Origin: Tenacibaculum finnmarkense
GTDB taxonomy: Bacteria > Bacteroidota > Bacteroidia > Flavobacteriales > Flavobacteriaceae
Reading direction: 5' to 3'
NCBI RefSeq assembly: GCF_900239185.1
Contig: NZ_OENA01000023.1
Span: forward strand, 62,001-126,000
Length of the DNA stretch: 64,000 nucleotides
Positions 1 through 8,462 of the stretch are shown here, piece after piece. The notes under the pieces are model-generated. The model saw nothing but the letters and a program-made list of their open reading frames with translations, was not told the DNA's origin and ran no database searches. The position numbers and the translations under genes are program-made. The number at the start of each line of letters is the position of its first letter. Within the stretch, counting starts at the first letter, position 1.

Positions 1-150
1 TTTCATAGTAATTTTAGTGTAAAAATTGTCAGTTCGAGAACTTTTTTATCTTCAAAACAAATAAAAATAAAAAGGAGAAAGATTAATCATAAAATAGTTT
101 GGCATCTAAATTGTGAGGTAGTACTTTTAATACCCTTAAAAACAAAAATT

Positions 151-648
151 ATGAAAAAATTATTATTAGCCATTGGCTTTTTAACTTTAGGAGTAACATC
201 TGTAAATGCACAAGATATTTCAGAAAATGCCATCGGTGTCCGTTTTGGCGATAATAGCGGATTTGGAGCCGAAATTTCATATCAAAAGAAACTAAGTAAT
301 ACCAATAGATTAGAAATTGATTTAGGCATTAGAGGCAATAATAATTATAGCGGAATCAAGGCTACAGGGCTTTATCAATGGGTTTGGCAGTTAGAAAACG
401 ACTTTAATTGGTATGCTGGTTTTGGTGGTGGATTAGGAACTTGGAAAGTAAAAGATAAAACCATTTCAGGAGTCAATGTAAATGGAGATTCTGAAACTTA
501 TTTATTCGGAGCTGGTGTTATTGGCGTTGAATATAATTTTGATATTCCGTTAATTATTTCTTTAGATTATAGACCAGAACTTGGTTTTGGTGATTTTTAC
601 GAAGGCTTTAATTCCGATTTTGGCTTAGGAATCCGTTACCAATTTTAA
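151..648 (+). CDS. Outer membrane beta-barrel protein
   Basis: A 165-residue protein with a clear Sec signal peptide (MKKLLLAIGFLTLG..., ending NAQ around residue 21). The rest alternates aromatic and glycine residues as in a small outer-membrane beta-barrel and ends in ...GIRYQF, a terminal Phe typical of BAM substrates. It probably sits in the outer membrane; no specific transport or adhesion role can be read from the sequence. It is monocistronic, followed 25 bases later by a strong hairpin terminator. The fold is a family-level inference; the function is unknown. Confidence 0.8.
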   Translation: MKKLLLAIGFLTLGVTSVNAQDISENAIGVRFGDNSGFGAEISYQKKLSNTNRLEIDLGIRGNNNYSGIKATGLYQWVWQLENDFNWYAGFGGGLGTWKVKDKTISGVNVNGDSETYLFGAGVIGVEYNFDIPLIISLDYRPELGFGDFYEGFNSDFGLGIRYQF

Positions 649-672
649 ACATTTTAAATTTTAAAACAGCTA

Positions 673-698
673 AAAACCTCCAATATTTGGAGGTTTTT
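673..698 (+). terminator. Intrinsic terminator of the beta-barrel gene
   Basis: AAAACCTCCAA, a 3-4 base loop, then TTGGAGGTTTT running into a T tract. It lies 25 bases after the stop of the upstream plus-strand gene. Confidence 0.85.
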
Positions 699-740
699 TA
701 TGTTACAAACAGTACTTTTTCATCAGAATTAAATAAAACT

Positions 741-758
741 CCATCGGGGCTAGGCATT
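741..758 (+). repeat. Partial copy of the CGGGGCTAGG intergenic repeat
   Basis: The string CCATCGGGGCTAGGCATTGG matches only the 3' end of the full-length repeats at 5969, 25379 and 33738. The 5' AGCTATTTCCCGC half is missing here, so this looks like a truncated remnant. Confidence 0.55.
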
Positions 759-774
759 GGTACTAATTTGAATA

Positions 775-1293
775 TTACTTTTTATTTGGAGGATAATTTA
801 CCAGTATTTTTCCGATTACTTTTTTATAATGCGCTACTTTTTCTGTCGGTGTTCTTTTTTCGTTTATTTTAGTATTCGCTATTCCTTGCCATAGTAATTC
901 ATTGTTTTTGCTAGTAACAAAATCAATCGTTAATTGCTCATTTATTTTTTTACTACCAATAGGAATTCCTCCTGAAAGCCCAAAATTAACAGCTCCTCCA
1001 CCGCCTATTCCAACGCCAATTGTGTTTCTATTAACAGCCGCACTTTGTTTTGATAAAATATGAATATAGATATCAGGATTTTCGGCTAAAGTCATCCCCT
1101 TTTCTTGAAGCCCCAATGTTAATTCACGGGAAATTCTTTTAACATCCAACTCATTTAATCCTTTACCTGCATCATCAAAAAAATGAAATGTTTTATAATT
1201 TTCAAAAGTAGTCTGACGATCATAATCGTACACTACTTTAGTCGATGAACAGCCTAGTATAAATAGTAAAAAAAGAATTTTTAATGGTTTCAT
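775..1293 (-). CDS. DUF4136 family lipoprotein
   Basis: The best start is the ATG at 1293 (MKPLKILFLLFILGCSS), because it begins a clean lipoprotein signal peptide with lipobox LGC; the in-frame Met 12 codons upstream only adds a hydrophobic stretch. The mature part begins with the DUF4136 pattern (VVYDYDRQTTFENYKTFHFFD) and contains a Gly-rich stretch (GVGIGGGGAVNFG). DUF4136 proteins are envelope lipoproteins of unknown function found widely in Bacteroidota. The 172-residue length is usual. The gene is separated by a terminator from the S8 peptidase upstream, so it is probably transcribed alone. Confidence 0.85.
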   Translation of the reverse strand: MKPLKILFLLFILGCSSTKVVYDYDRQTTFENYKTFHFFDDAGKGLNELDVKRISRELTLGLQEKGMTLAENPDIYIHILSKQSAAVNRNTIGVGIGGGGAVNFGLSGGIPIGSKKINEQLTIDFVTSKNNELLWQGIANTKINEKRTPTEKVAHYKKVIGKILVNYPPNKK

Positions 1294-1343
1294 AATAATA
1301 TAATTTATTAAAACTACTACAATAATCATACCTTTTAAAACGT

Positions 1344-1370
1344 AAAAACCCTCGAATAATCGAAGGTTTT
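1344..1370 (-). terminator. Terminator after the S8 peptidase gene
   Basis: AAAACCCTCG-AATAAT-CGAAGGTTTT, a 10-bp stem with one mismatch and T runs on both sides, just past the stop of the minus-strand peptidase gene. It is nearly identical to the hairpin at 2937-2962. Confidence 0.8.
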
Positions 1371-1395
1371 TATTCTTTAATTTAATTAACTTATT

Positions 1396-2898
1396 TTATT
1401 GAACAGCTTTTAAGGCATCAATATTTCCATACCCAAACGCTGAATTTTTATTCGGATAAAAAGACGCTGACTCTTTCATTTTTTGTAATACTTGATTTCT
1501 ATCCCAAGATGGGTTTTTAGCCCATACTAAAGCGGCAATACCTGCTGTTGTTGCTGTCGCCGCCGATGAACCACCTATATAATTTGCCTGTTGGTCAAAA
1601 TAACTTAATACCGCTATAAAATTACCCGCACCCGTTTTTCTCTGCATTTGAACAGTAAAATCAATTTGAGATCCTGTATGACAAATATCACATTGATTAT
1701 ATTCTTCGCCTTCCATTATACCTGTTACAGCAACGGTCTCCTCCATGCTTGCTGGAAAAATAACCCCATACCAAGTTGTGTATGATGTTGAAGTTCCTCC
1801 GGCAGCTAAAATCATTTTACCCTTACTATACGCATACTTTATAGCATCTTCTATTTTACCAATACCAAACGGAAAACCAATAGACATTGAAATTACTTTT
1901 ACATCAGCTCTATCGGCTAAAGCAATTAAAGCATCTGCAACACCTTTTCTTTCATGATAATCATCTATAACAACATTTTCAACAGCTCTATAAGTAACTA
2001 AGTTTGCATTATACGCTACTCCTACAGGTAAATTATCATCATTTCTAGGCGCTGTGGCTATCGCTGCCATTTTTGTACCATGACCACAACGGTCATCAAC
2101 ACCATCATAATTTTTTGACCAAATTAACCACGAATCTATAAATGTACCATATTTTTCAACGGTTCTTCCTGATGAATATCCGTCATTAAAATATTCGTTC
2201 ATCCATTTTTGTTCTGGTGATAACCCTGAATCTATAATTGCAACTGTAACACCTTTACCTGTACTATAATCCCAAGCAGCTGGAATATTATGTGCATCAA
2301 AAGTCCAAGGAACTCTTGCACCTGGTGAAATCGTTCTATAATCATTTTGTTCTAAAACAGCCGTTCCATAGCCACACCCCGAACTTTCCGAAGATGATTT
2401 TGCCGTTAAACGTGCTGCTGTTTTAGGTGATTCTTCAAATTGATAACCACCCGGTTCAATATAACGTACGCGACTGTCTTTTAAAAGCGCCTCTATAACC
2501 TGTTTATTAGTCACTTTTATATCTAAAACATTGATTACTTGATCCGCATATAACTCAGTACTAGCGCCTCTAGCTGCTGTTTTTTCAAAACCACGTACTA
2601 ATTCAATAATTTCAGATTTTACATCATTCGATTTAGAACCTCTTGCAAAACTATTTTTAGAGCTACCATAACCAATTGTTAAAATATTTTGACCATGTTT
2701 TACAGCGCTCCAAATTGTATGGGCACTTTGTGTATTCCAATTAAAATTTCCTGTAGTTTTTAATGATTTTTCAATAATCGTATTAATTTCCTGTTTTGAA
2801 AGCGCTTCATTTTGCTTTACAGGCATTTCTAGCACGGTATTGTTGGTACATGAAAACATTGTAATAACAATCGCCAAGCTTACTAATTGTTTTTTCAT
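1396..2898 (-). CDS. S8 family (subtilisin-like) serine peptidase, lipoprotein
   Basis: A 500-residue protein beginning with a lipoprotein signal (MKKQLVSLAIVITMFSC). Residues 40-150 look like an inhibitor-type propeptide, ending VRYIEP. The S8 catalytic domain follows: Asp223 in VTVAIIDSG, His273 in CGHGTKM and Ser445 in GGSSAATATTAGIAALVWA. The usual oxyanion-hole Asn (AAGN in subtilisin) is replaced by Gly in ILAAGGTST near residue 367. It probably acts at the cell surface as an endopeptidase. It lies between two almost identical terminators, so it forms its own transcription unit next to the M28 peptidase. Confidence 0.9.
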   Translation of the reverse strand: MKKQLVSLAIVITMFSCTNNTVLEMPVKQNEALSKQEINTIIEKSLKTTGNFNWNTQSAHTIWSAVKHGQNILTIGYGSSKNSFARGSKSNDVKSEIIELVRGFEKTAARGASTELYADQVINVLDIKVTNKQVIEALLKDSRVRYIEPGGYQFEESPKTAARLTAKSSSESSGCGYGTAVLEQNDYRTISPGARVPWTFDAHNIPAAWDYSTGKGVTVAIIDSGLSPEQKWMNEYFNDGYSSGRTVEKYGTFIDSWLIWSKNYDGVDDRCGHGTKMAAIATAPRNDDNLPVGVAYNANLVTYRAVENVVIDDYHERKGVADALIALADRADVKVISMSIGFPFGIGKIEDAIKYAYSKGKMILAAGGTSTSYTTWYGVIFPASMEETVAVTGIMEGEEYNQCDICHTGSQIDFTVQMQRKTGAGNFIAVLSYFDQQANYIGGSSAATATTAGIAALVWAKNPSWDRNQVLQKMKESASFYPNKNSAFGYGNIDALKAVQ

Positions 2899-2936
2899 TT
2901 TTGAAGGATTTTTAGTTAAATTGTTACGAATATAAC

Positions 2937-2962
2937 AAAACCTTCGAATAATCGAAGGTTTT
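2937..2962 (-). terminator. Terminator after the M28 peptidase gene
   Basis: Perfect stem AAAACCTTCG/CGAAGGTTTT with loop AATAAT, between the M28 gene and the S8 peptidase gene, both on the minus strand. Confidence 0.85.
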
Positions 2963-2992
2963 TATTAAAATACCATAAATTTCAAACAGAAA

Positions 2993-4015
2993 TTACTCTT
3001 CTAAAACAACTCTTGTAGGCGTATCTTTTCCGTTGATAATACTCTCTGTTCCTTTTGCTACCGCTTTAATCGTTTGAGTAATTACCCCCATATTTAAGGT
3101 TTTTGCTTGATCAGAAACCTTATGATAATCTTTATCAACATCAATTGGCGTTGTAGAAAATGTATGTGAAGGAACTCCTAAACGAGCCAAAGAAGCATTG
3201 TCTGACCTAAAAAATAAATTAAATTTCTCATACGGATCAGGAAATAATTGATACCCTGTACCTACCAAATTCTTTTGGATGATTTTACCAAAATCAGAAC
3301 GTTCAAACCCTGTTAACCAAGCGGTATTTTTCCCAAAACTTGGCGTTTTACCAATCATTTCTAAATTAATTCCTGCAACAAATTTAGTAGGGTCGATTCC
3401 TTTTCCAAAAAAGTCAGAACCAATTAAACCCATTTCCTCAGCAGTAAAACACACAAATAAAATAGTTCTTTCGTTTGTACCTTTTTGAGCAAAATATTCG
3501 GCTAATGTTAACACCCCAACAACCCCTGAAGCATCATCATTTGCACCGTTAAAAATTAAATCTCCTTCACCTGATTTTTTAACGCCTAAATGATCATGGT
3601 GTGCAGAAATCACTACAATTTCTTCCTTTTTACTTTTCCCTTCTAAAACCCCAATAATATTACTCATTTTAATGCCTTTATGCGTAAAATTCTGGCGATA
3701 AGTAGCCAAATTCCCATAGGTTTTTAACCCAATACGCTTAAATTGGTTTTCAATATAAACCGTGGCTTTTTCCATCCCTTGAGTTCCGGGTTTACGCCCT
3801 TGCATTTCATCCGAAGCCAAGGTGTATAAATGTTTTTTAACCGATAATGAATCAAATACAAAAGCCTTTTTCACACTCTTTTTAGCCGTATTTGTAATTA
3901 CTTCGGATAAAGAATTAGCCGTTTTATTCTGATCATTTTTCACTGTTTTACATGACGATAAAAACATCGGAATAAATGCTGACACGTATACTATTTTTTT
4001 AATATTGTTTTTCAT
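2993..4015 (-). CDS. M28 family metallopeptidase, lipoprotein
   Basis: A 340-residue protein with a lipoprotein signal (SAFIPMFLSSC). The M28 zinc aminopeptidase core is visible: SAHHDHLG (first metal His and Asp), NGANDDASG (bridging Asp), FTAEEMGLIGS (catalytic Glu then metal Glu), GINLEMIGK, and a late SHTFSTTP supplying the last His. Relatives are surface aminopeptidases that trim peptides outside the cell. It is transcribed towards the S8 peptidase but separated from it by a terminator. Substrate specificity cannot be told. Confidence 0.9.
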   Translation of the reverse strand: MKNNIKKIVYVSAFIPMFLSSCKTVKNDQNKTANSLSEVITNTAKKSVKKAFVFDSLSVKKHLYTLASDEMQGRKPGTQGMEKATVYIENQFKRIGLKTYGNLATYRQNFTHKGIKMSNIIGVLEGKSKKEEIVVISAHHDHLGVKKSGEGDLIFNGANDDASGVVGVLTLAEYFAQKGTNERTILFVCFTAEEMGLIGSDFFGKGIDPTKFVAGINLEMIGKTPSFGKNTAWLTGFERSDFGKIIQKNLVGTGYQLFPDPYEKFNLFFRSDNASLARLGVPSHTFSTTPIDVDKDYHKVSDQAKTLNMGVITQTIKAVAKGTESIINGKDTPTRVVLEE

Positions 4016-4093
4016 TTCAGTATAATTTGGGTGTAATTTTTAGGGTCGATTCTTATTTAATTTAAAACCGCTAAAATAGCTAAATTAATTTCT

Positions 4094-4101
4094 TAATTTT
4101 G
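4094..4101 (+). promoter_or_regulatory. Candidate kdsA promoter -7 box
   Basis: TAATTTTG fits the Bacteroidota -7 consensus TAnnTTTG and lies 24 bases before the kdsA start. No convincing -33 element is seen. Confidence 0.45.
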
Positions 4102-4124
4102 TTGAAAACCTACAACTTAAAATC

Positions 4125-4943
4125 ATGGATTTAAATCTTATTCCAAATATAAAACATACCGATGCTAACAATTTTTTCCTTTTAGCAGGTCCTTGCGCTA
4201 TTGAAAGTGAAGAAATGGCAATGCGAATTGCCGAAAAAGTACTTACAATTACCGATAAATTACAAATTCCTTATATTTTTAAAGGAAGTTTTAAAAAAGC
4301 AAACCGAAGCAGAATTGATAGTTTTACAGGAATTGGTGACGAAAAAGCGTTAAAAATTCTAAGAAAAGTTTCTGAAACCTTCAATGTTCCTACCGTTACT
4401 GATATTCACGAAGTTTCAGATGCTTACAAAGCTGCCGAATATGTCGATGTTTTACAAATCCCTGCTTTTTTAGTGCGTCAAACTGATTTAGTAGTTGCTG
4501 CCGCAAAAACGGGTAAAGTTGTTAATTTGAAAAAAGGACAGTTTATGAGTCCTGAGGCAATGCAACACGCTGTTAAAAAAGTACACGATGCAGGAAATCA
4601 ACAAGCGTGGATTACCGACCGAGGAACTATGTTTGGCTATCAAGATATGATTGTCGATTTTAGAGGAATCCCTACAATGCGTGAATTTGCACCTACGGTT
4701 TTAGACGTAACACATTCGTTACAACAACCCAACCAAACAAGCGGTGTTACTGGCGGAAGACCCGATATGATTGAAACAATCGCAAGAGCTGGAGTTGTTA
4801 ATAATGTCGATGGATTATTTATTGAAACACATTTTGACCCTGCAAATGCAAAAAGTGATGGTGCTAATATGTTACACCTTGATTATTTAGAAAAGCTATT
4901 AACAAATTTAGTAGCCATTAGAAAAACTGTCAATAATTTATAG
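4125..4943 (+). CDS. kdsA: 3-deoxy-8-phosphooctulonate (KDO-8-P) synthase
   Basis: A 272-residue protein of normal KdsA length. It condenses phosphoenolpyruvate with D-arabinose 5-phosphate in the cytoplasm to make KDO-8-phosphate for lipopolysaccharide. Diagnostic motifs are LLAGPCAIESEE near the N terminus, FKGSFKKANRSR, the PEP/metal loop around LKKGQFMSPEAM and the late DGANMLHLDYLE. The next plus-strand gene starts 40 bases later and may be cotranscribed, although its product is not an obvious LPS enzyme. Confidence 0.96.
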   Translation: MDLNLIPNIKHTDANNFFLLAGPCAIESEEMAMRIAEKVLTITDKLQIPYIFKGSFKKANRSRIDSFTGIGDEKALKILRKVSETFNVPTVTDIHEVSDAYKAAEYVDVLQIPAFLVRQTDLVVAAAKTGKVVNLKKGQFMSPEAMQHAVKKVHDAGNQQAWITDRGTMFGYQDMIVDFRGIPTMREFAPTVLDVTHSLQQPNQTSGVTGGRPDMIETIARAGVVNNVDGLFIETHFDPANAKSDGANMLHLDYLEKLLTNLVAIRKTVNNL

Positions 4944-4982
4944 GCACAATTTTTGATAAATAAAGTTGTTTTAAACTCTTAT

Positions 4983-5942
4983 ATGAAGCAACTTTATTTA
5001 TTTTTAGTATTCGTTATTACTAGCGCTACCCTATCGGCTCAAGATTTTTCAATTGTTGATGCCAAAATAAAAACCTACCCTAAAAGAATTACCGCCAAAA
5101 AATTAGCTGACAAAATTTCTACAGATTTTACTTCTGATAATGAAAAAGTCAGAGCCTTATTTAGCTGGCTTGCTTTTAATATTCGATACGATTTAATTGC
5201 ATTTAATAACCTTAGTGCCAGAAAAACACAGTTTAGCTATAGAAACGAAGCTGAAAAAAAAGCGAAACTTAAAGCTATAAAAGATGCTCTTGTAAAAAAA
5301 ACATTGGCTAGAAGAAGTGGCATTTGTGAAGATTATGCACAAACATTTGCTAATATTTGTACGCTTTTAAATATTGAAAACGAAGTAATAAAAGGTAATG
5401 TTCGAATTTCTTCAAACGATATTGGCAAAGTAAATAACCAAGCGAATCACGCTTGGAATGCTGTAAAACTGAACAATAAATGGCTGTATTTAGATGCTAC
5501 TTGGGCAGCAGGAGCTGTTAAAAACGGACGTTGGCAACGTAATTTTAATGATTATTATTTTAATATTCCTAAAGAAAAATATTTCTTAACCCATTTTCCT
5601 GAAGATATTTTATGGCAATTACGTGTAAAACGAATGTCTTTAAAAAGCTATTTTCAGCAACCAATATACACCACTGATTTTCTTAAAAAACAATACAAAT
5701 TAATAGCTCCAACTACTGGTATCATTACTAAAAAAACAAATACACCCATTACTTTTATCCTTGAAAATATTGCTAAAAACCAAGCTATATATTGTGGATT
5801 TAAAGGTGTAAAATATGCTCAAAAACCAAAAATTTCTTTTGAAAAAAATCAGACAATTGTAAGTATTCTCCCTCCAAAAAATAGCAACGAAGTTTTTTTA
5901 CTTATTGACAAACAGGTTGTGGCAATCTTTTTAATAAAATAA
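4983..5942 (+). CDS. Secreted transglutaminase-like domain protein
   Basis: The start is placed at the ATG at 4983 because it opens a signal peptide (MKQLYLFLVFVITSATLSAQ); the upstream in-frame TTG at 4953 is less likely. The 319-residue product has the transglutaminase-like triad: Cys in RRSGICEDYAQTF, His in NQANHAWNAVKLN and Asp in WLYLDATWAAG. Such periplasmic proteins are cysteine peptidase/transglutaminase-fold enzymes of unknown substrate. The C-terminal ~90 residues look like an extra beta-rich domain. It lies directly after kdsA. Confidence 0.85.
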   Translation: MKQLYLFLVFVITSATLSAQDFSIVDAKIKTYPKRITAKKLADKISTDFTSDNEKVRALFSWLAFNIRYDLIAFNNLSARKTQFSYRNEAEKKAKLKAIKDALVKKTLARRSGICEDYAQTFANICTLLNIENEVIKGNVRISSNDIGKVNNQANHAWNAVKLNNKWLYLDATWAAGAVKNGRWQRNFNDYYFNIPKEKYFLTHFPEDILWQLRVKRMSLKSYFQQPIYTTDFLKKQYKLIAPTTGIITKKTNTPITFILENIAKNQAIYCGFKGVKYAQKPKISFEKNQTIVSILPPKNSNEVFLLIDKQVVAIFLIK

Positions 5943-5968
5943 ACTACTATTTAAATAACGATTTTTTA

Positions 5969-6060
5969 GAAGCTATTTCCCGCTTTCCGCACTCGCTTTT
6001 TTTATTTTTCAAAAGAAAAAAATAAAAAAGAGCTCAAACAAAGCTTCAATCGGGGCTAGG
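5969..6060 (+). repeat. Conserved intergenic element, copy A
   Basis: Begins GAAGCTATTTCCCGCTTTCC and ends TCAATCGGGGCTAGG, with an AT-rich self-complementary centre (CTTTTTTTATTTTTC/GAAAAAAATAAAAAAG). The same outer blocks recur at 25379-25461 and 33738-33821, which suggests a structured RNA or DNA element rather than chance. Confidence 0.75.
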
Positions 6061-6109
6061 TATTTAGTACATCAAACTTTATTTTTTAACTAAAATTGAA
6101 TAATCCTGT

Positions 6110-6233
6110 TCAAATTCTCGATACAATTTTAATTCCTTTTAGTCATTAAAATCACTCGAATTGACAAGAGTTATCAAAATAACTGTCAGTTCGAGTGTTT
6201 TTTTCCTTCAAAAAATGTATCGAGAACTTTTTT
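6110..6233 (+). repeat. TGTCAGTTCGAGTG hairpin repeat, copy 1
   Basis: Contains the hairpin CACTCGAATTGACA...TGTCAGTTCGAGTG (6153-6197, 14-bp stem with one G-U pair, extended inside by GTTAT/ATAAC), followed by a T run. Flanking it are CTCGATACAA and TTGTATCGAG-type half sites. The same modules recur at 8055 and 25050. Confidence 0.75.
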
Positions 6234-6391
6234 AGTATCAACAGAAAACACTTTAAATCAGGATGTGATGCTGAACTAAATTCAGCATGATGTTTAGCTG
6301 TTTAAAAAAAAAACATTTTTCCGTGCATTATAAAAGAAAAATAGTAAATTTAAATACCTAATAATTAACACTTTATAAAAACAAAAAAGCA

Positions 6392-8053
6392 ATGGAACAA
6401 ACTATTATTTATCTTATTGTAGGCGCGCTACTCGGCGCTGTTATTGGTTGGTTTATCGGAAACTTAAAAACAAATTCGAAAATTAATTCCATTAAAGAAA
6501 AAGCTCAAACAGCATTTAATTTAATCGATAAAGAATTTGATTCTTTTAAAGCGACTTCAAAACATCAGCAAGCACAACAAACTGCAACTATTTCTGAAAA
6601 AGAAAGACTAATTACAAACAAAGAAAATCAATTAAAAACATCCGAAGAAAACAGGTTTTTTTTAGAAAAAGAAAAAGCAACATTAGCAGCAAATAATAAT
6701 TCAATATCAAAAATACTTTTAGAAAAACAAGAATTTATTATCAATTTAGAAGAACAAATTATTCTTAAAACATCAGAAAATAAAGACCTATCAAACGAAT
6801 TATCTACTAAAACTGCCAATTTTAACGCTGCTAAACATACACTTACACAACATGCTGAGAGTATTGAAAAACAAACATCAGCATATGATAATCTAAAAGA
6901 AAAGTTTAATACAATAAATGAACACTTAGCCACTGCAAACGCCAAAATTGTTTCATCAAACGAAAAATTAACCCGAGAAAAAAACGAAATTAAAGAACTT
7001 CGAAATCAGTTTAATACCGAGTTTCAAAATATTGCGAGTCAAATTTTAAAAGAAAATACCAAATCTTTTTCAGAAGTTAATGAATCTAAAATTAAAGAGT
7101 TATTAAGTCCTTTAAATAAAGATATTAAAGAATTTAAAACTAAGGTCGAAGATGTTTATAATAAAGAAAGTAAAGAGCGTTTTTCTTTAGGTGAAAAAGT
7201 TAAGGAATTAGCCGAAAAAAGTGAGCAAATTAGTCAAGATGCCATCAATTTAACCAATGCGTTAAAAGGCGAAGCAAAAACCCAAGGAAACTGGGGCGAA
7301 ATGATTTTAGAGAGTATTTTAGAAAAATCTGGCTTGCGTAAAGATGAAGAATATTTTATGGAGCATGAGCTAAAAGACGAGAACGGAAAAGCAATTCGTT
7401 CCGATGCTGAAGGTAAAAAAATGCGCCCCGATGCGGTTATAAAATATCCTGATAACAGAAATGTAATTATCGATTCGAAAGTTTCGTTAAATGCCTTTAC
7501 CCGATATATTGCCAGTTCAGATGTCGATACGCAAAAACAAGAATTGACCGCGCATATTTCGGCAATCAAAAATCATATTGTTGCATTGAGCACAAAAGGC
7601 TATGATGATTATGATAAATCCTTAGATTTTGTAATGATGTTTATCCCTAGCGAGCCAGCATATATTGCGGCAATGCAAGGCGATCACAACCTTTGGAATT
7701 ACGCTTACGACAAGCGTATTTTATTAATGAATCCTACGAATTTAATAACTTCATTAAAGTTAATTGTCGATTTATGGAAGCGTGAATATCAAAATCAAAA
7801 CTCGATTGCTATTGCCGATAGAGGTGCTAAATTGTATGATAAATTTGTTCTTTTTGTCGAAAATTTAGAGAAAGTAGGAAAATATATCGACAACGCACAA
7901 ACATCTTACAATACCGCGTTTAAACAATTAAGCACCGGGAATGATAATTTAGTTTTACAAGCAAGTAAATTACAACAATTAGGCATCAAAAATAAAAAAG
8001 AACTCTCTAAAGAATTGAAAAATGAAGCCGCGAAGCAACTAGAGATAATCTAA
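6392..8053 (+). CDS. rmuC: DNA recombination protein RmuC
   Basis: A 553-residue protein. An N-terminal membrane anchor (residues 5-25, IIYLIVGALLGAVIGWFIGN) is followed by about 190 residues of Lys/Glu/Asn-rich coiled coil and then the RmuC domain (GNWGEMILESILEKSGL ... MRPDAVIKYPDNRNVIIDSKVSLNAF ... MMFIPSEPAYIAAM). The PDAV...VIDSKV...pattern is the restriction-endonuclease-like core of RmuC. In E. coli, RmuC limits inversion of short inverted repeats. It stands alone, bracketed by hairpin repeats. Confidence 0.93.
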   Translation: MEQTIIYLIVGALLGAVIGWFIGNLKTNSKINSIKEKAQTAFNLIDKEFDSFKATSKHQQAQQTATISEKERLITNKENQLKTSEENRFFLEKEKATLAANNNSISKILLEKQEFIINLEEQIILKTSENKDLSNELSTKTANFNAAKHTLTQHAESIEKQTSAYDNLKEKFNTINEHLATANAKIVSSNEKLTREKNEIKELRNQFNTEFQNIASQILKENTKSFSEVNESKIKELLSPLNKDIKEFKTKVEDVYNKESKERFSLGEKVKELAEKSEQISQDAINLTNALKGEAKTQGNWGEMILESILEKSGLRKDEEYFMEHELKDENGKAIRSDAEGKKMRPDAVIKYPDNRNVIIDSKVSLNAFTRYIASSDVDTQKQELTAHISAIKNHIVALSTKGYDDYDKSLDFVMMFIPSEPAYIAAMQGDHNLWNYAYDKRILLMNPTNLITSLKLIVDLWKREYQNQNSIAIADRGAKLYDKFVLFVENLEKVGKYIDNAQTSYNTAFKQLSTGNDNLVLQASKLQQLGIKNKKELSKELKNEAAKQLEII

Positions 8054-8054
8054 A

Positions 8055-8237
8055 AAATGTATCGAGAACTTTTTTAGTATCAAAAGAAAACAATTCAAAT
8101 TCTCGATACTATTTTAATTCCTTTTAGTCATTAAAATCACTCGAATTGACAAGAATTATCAAAATAATTGTCAGTTCGAGTGTTTTTTTTTATTTTTCTG
8201 TTATAAAACTTTTTTAGATGAAATTTAAACAGACTCT
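8055..8237 (+). repeat. Hairpin repeat copy 2 with one MITE-like end
   Basis: Contains the hairpin 8138-8182 (CACTCGAATTGACA/TGTCAGTTCGAGTG) and CTCGATACT/TGTATCGAG modules. It ends in TTTAAACAGACTC (8224-8236), one base different from the right terminal inverted repeat of the element at 25025-25312. No left terminal repeat is present, so this copy is truncated or recombined. Confidence 0.65.
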
Positions 8238-8241
8238 AAAA

Positions 8242-8457
8242 TTAATTTCTGATTTTTCGTAAAATATCTTCCAAACCATTTAATTGCATTTCATAAACCA
8301 AGCCCATCATTTTACCTAGTTTCCCCGCAGGAAAGCCTTTGTTTTTATACCAAACAATATAATGTTCAGGTAAATCATCTAAATAATAACCTTTGTATTT
8401 TCCAAAAGGCATTCGCATTTGAGCCGTATCAATTAAAAATTGCTTGTCTGCTAACAT
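8242..8457 (-). CDS. DUF3820 family protein
   Basis: A 71-residue protein with the DUF3820 signature MPFGKYKGYYLDDLPEHYIVW and the conserved GKLGKMMGLVYE. It is small and soluble; some relatives are annotated as quorum-regulated proteins, but the molecular role is not established. It starts 5 bases after the stop of the dehydrogenase gene (8463), so the two are very likely cotranscribed. Confidence 0.85.
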   Translation of the reverse strand: MLADKQFLIDTAQMRMPFGKYKGYYLDDLPEHYIVWYKNKGFPAGKLGKMMGLVYEMQLNGLEDILRKIRN

Positions 8458-8462
8458 ATTTA

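Larger units (their letters stand above)
5943..6391. other. Repeat-rich intergenic region
   Basis: No gene is seen here. It holds a full copy of the AGCTATTTCCCGC...CGGGGCTAGG element (5969-6060), a TGTCAGTTCGAGTG hairpin repeat (6110-6233) and a small hairpin GCTGAACTAAATTCAGC near 6270. The rmuC start follows at 6392. Confidence 0.75.

Noticed and set aside
687..872. 61-residue plus-strand ORF after the first gene
   Set aside because: It starts inside a terminator hairpin and ends antisense to the DUF4136 gene; no supporting signal.
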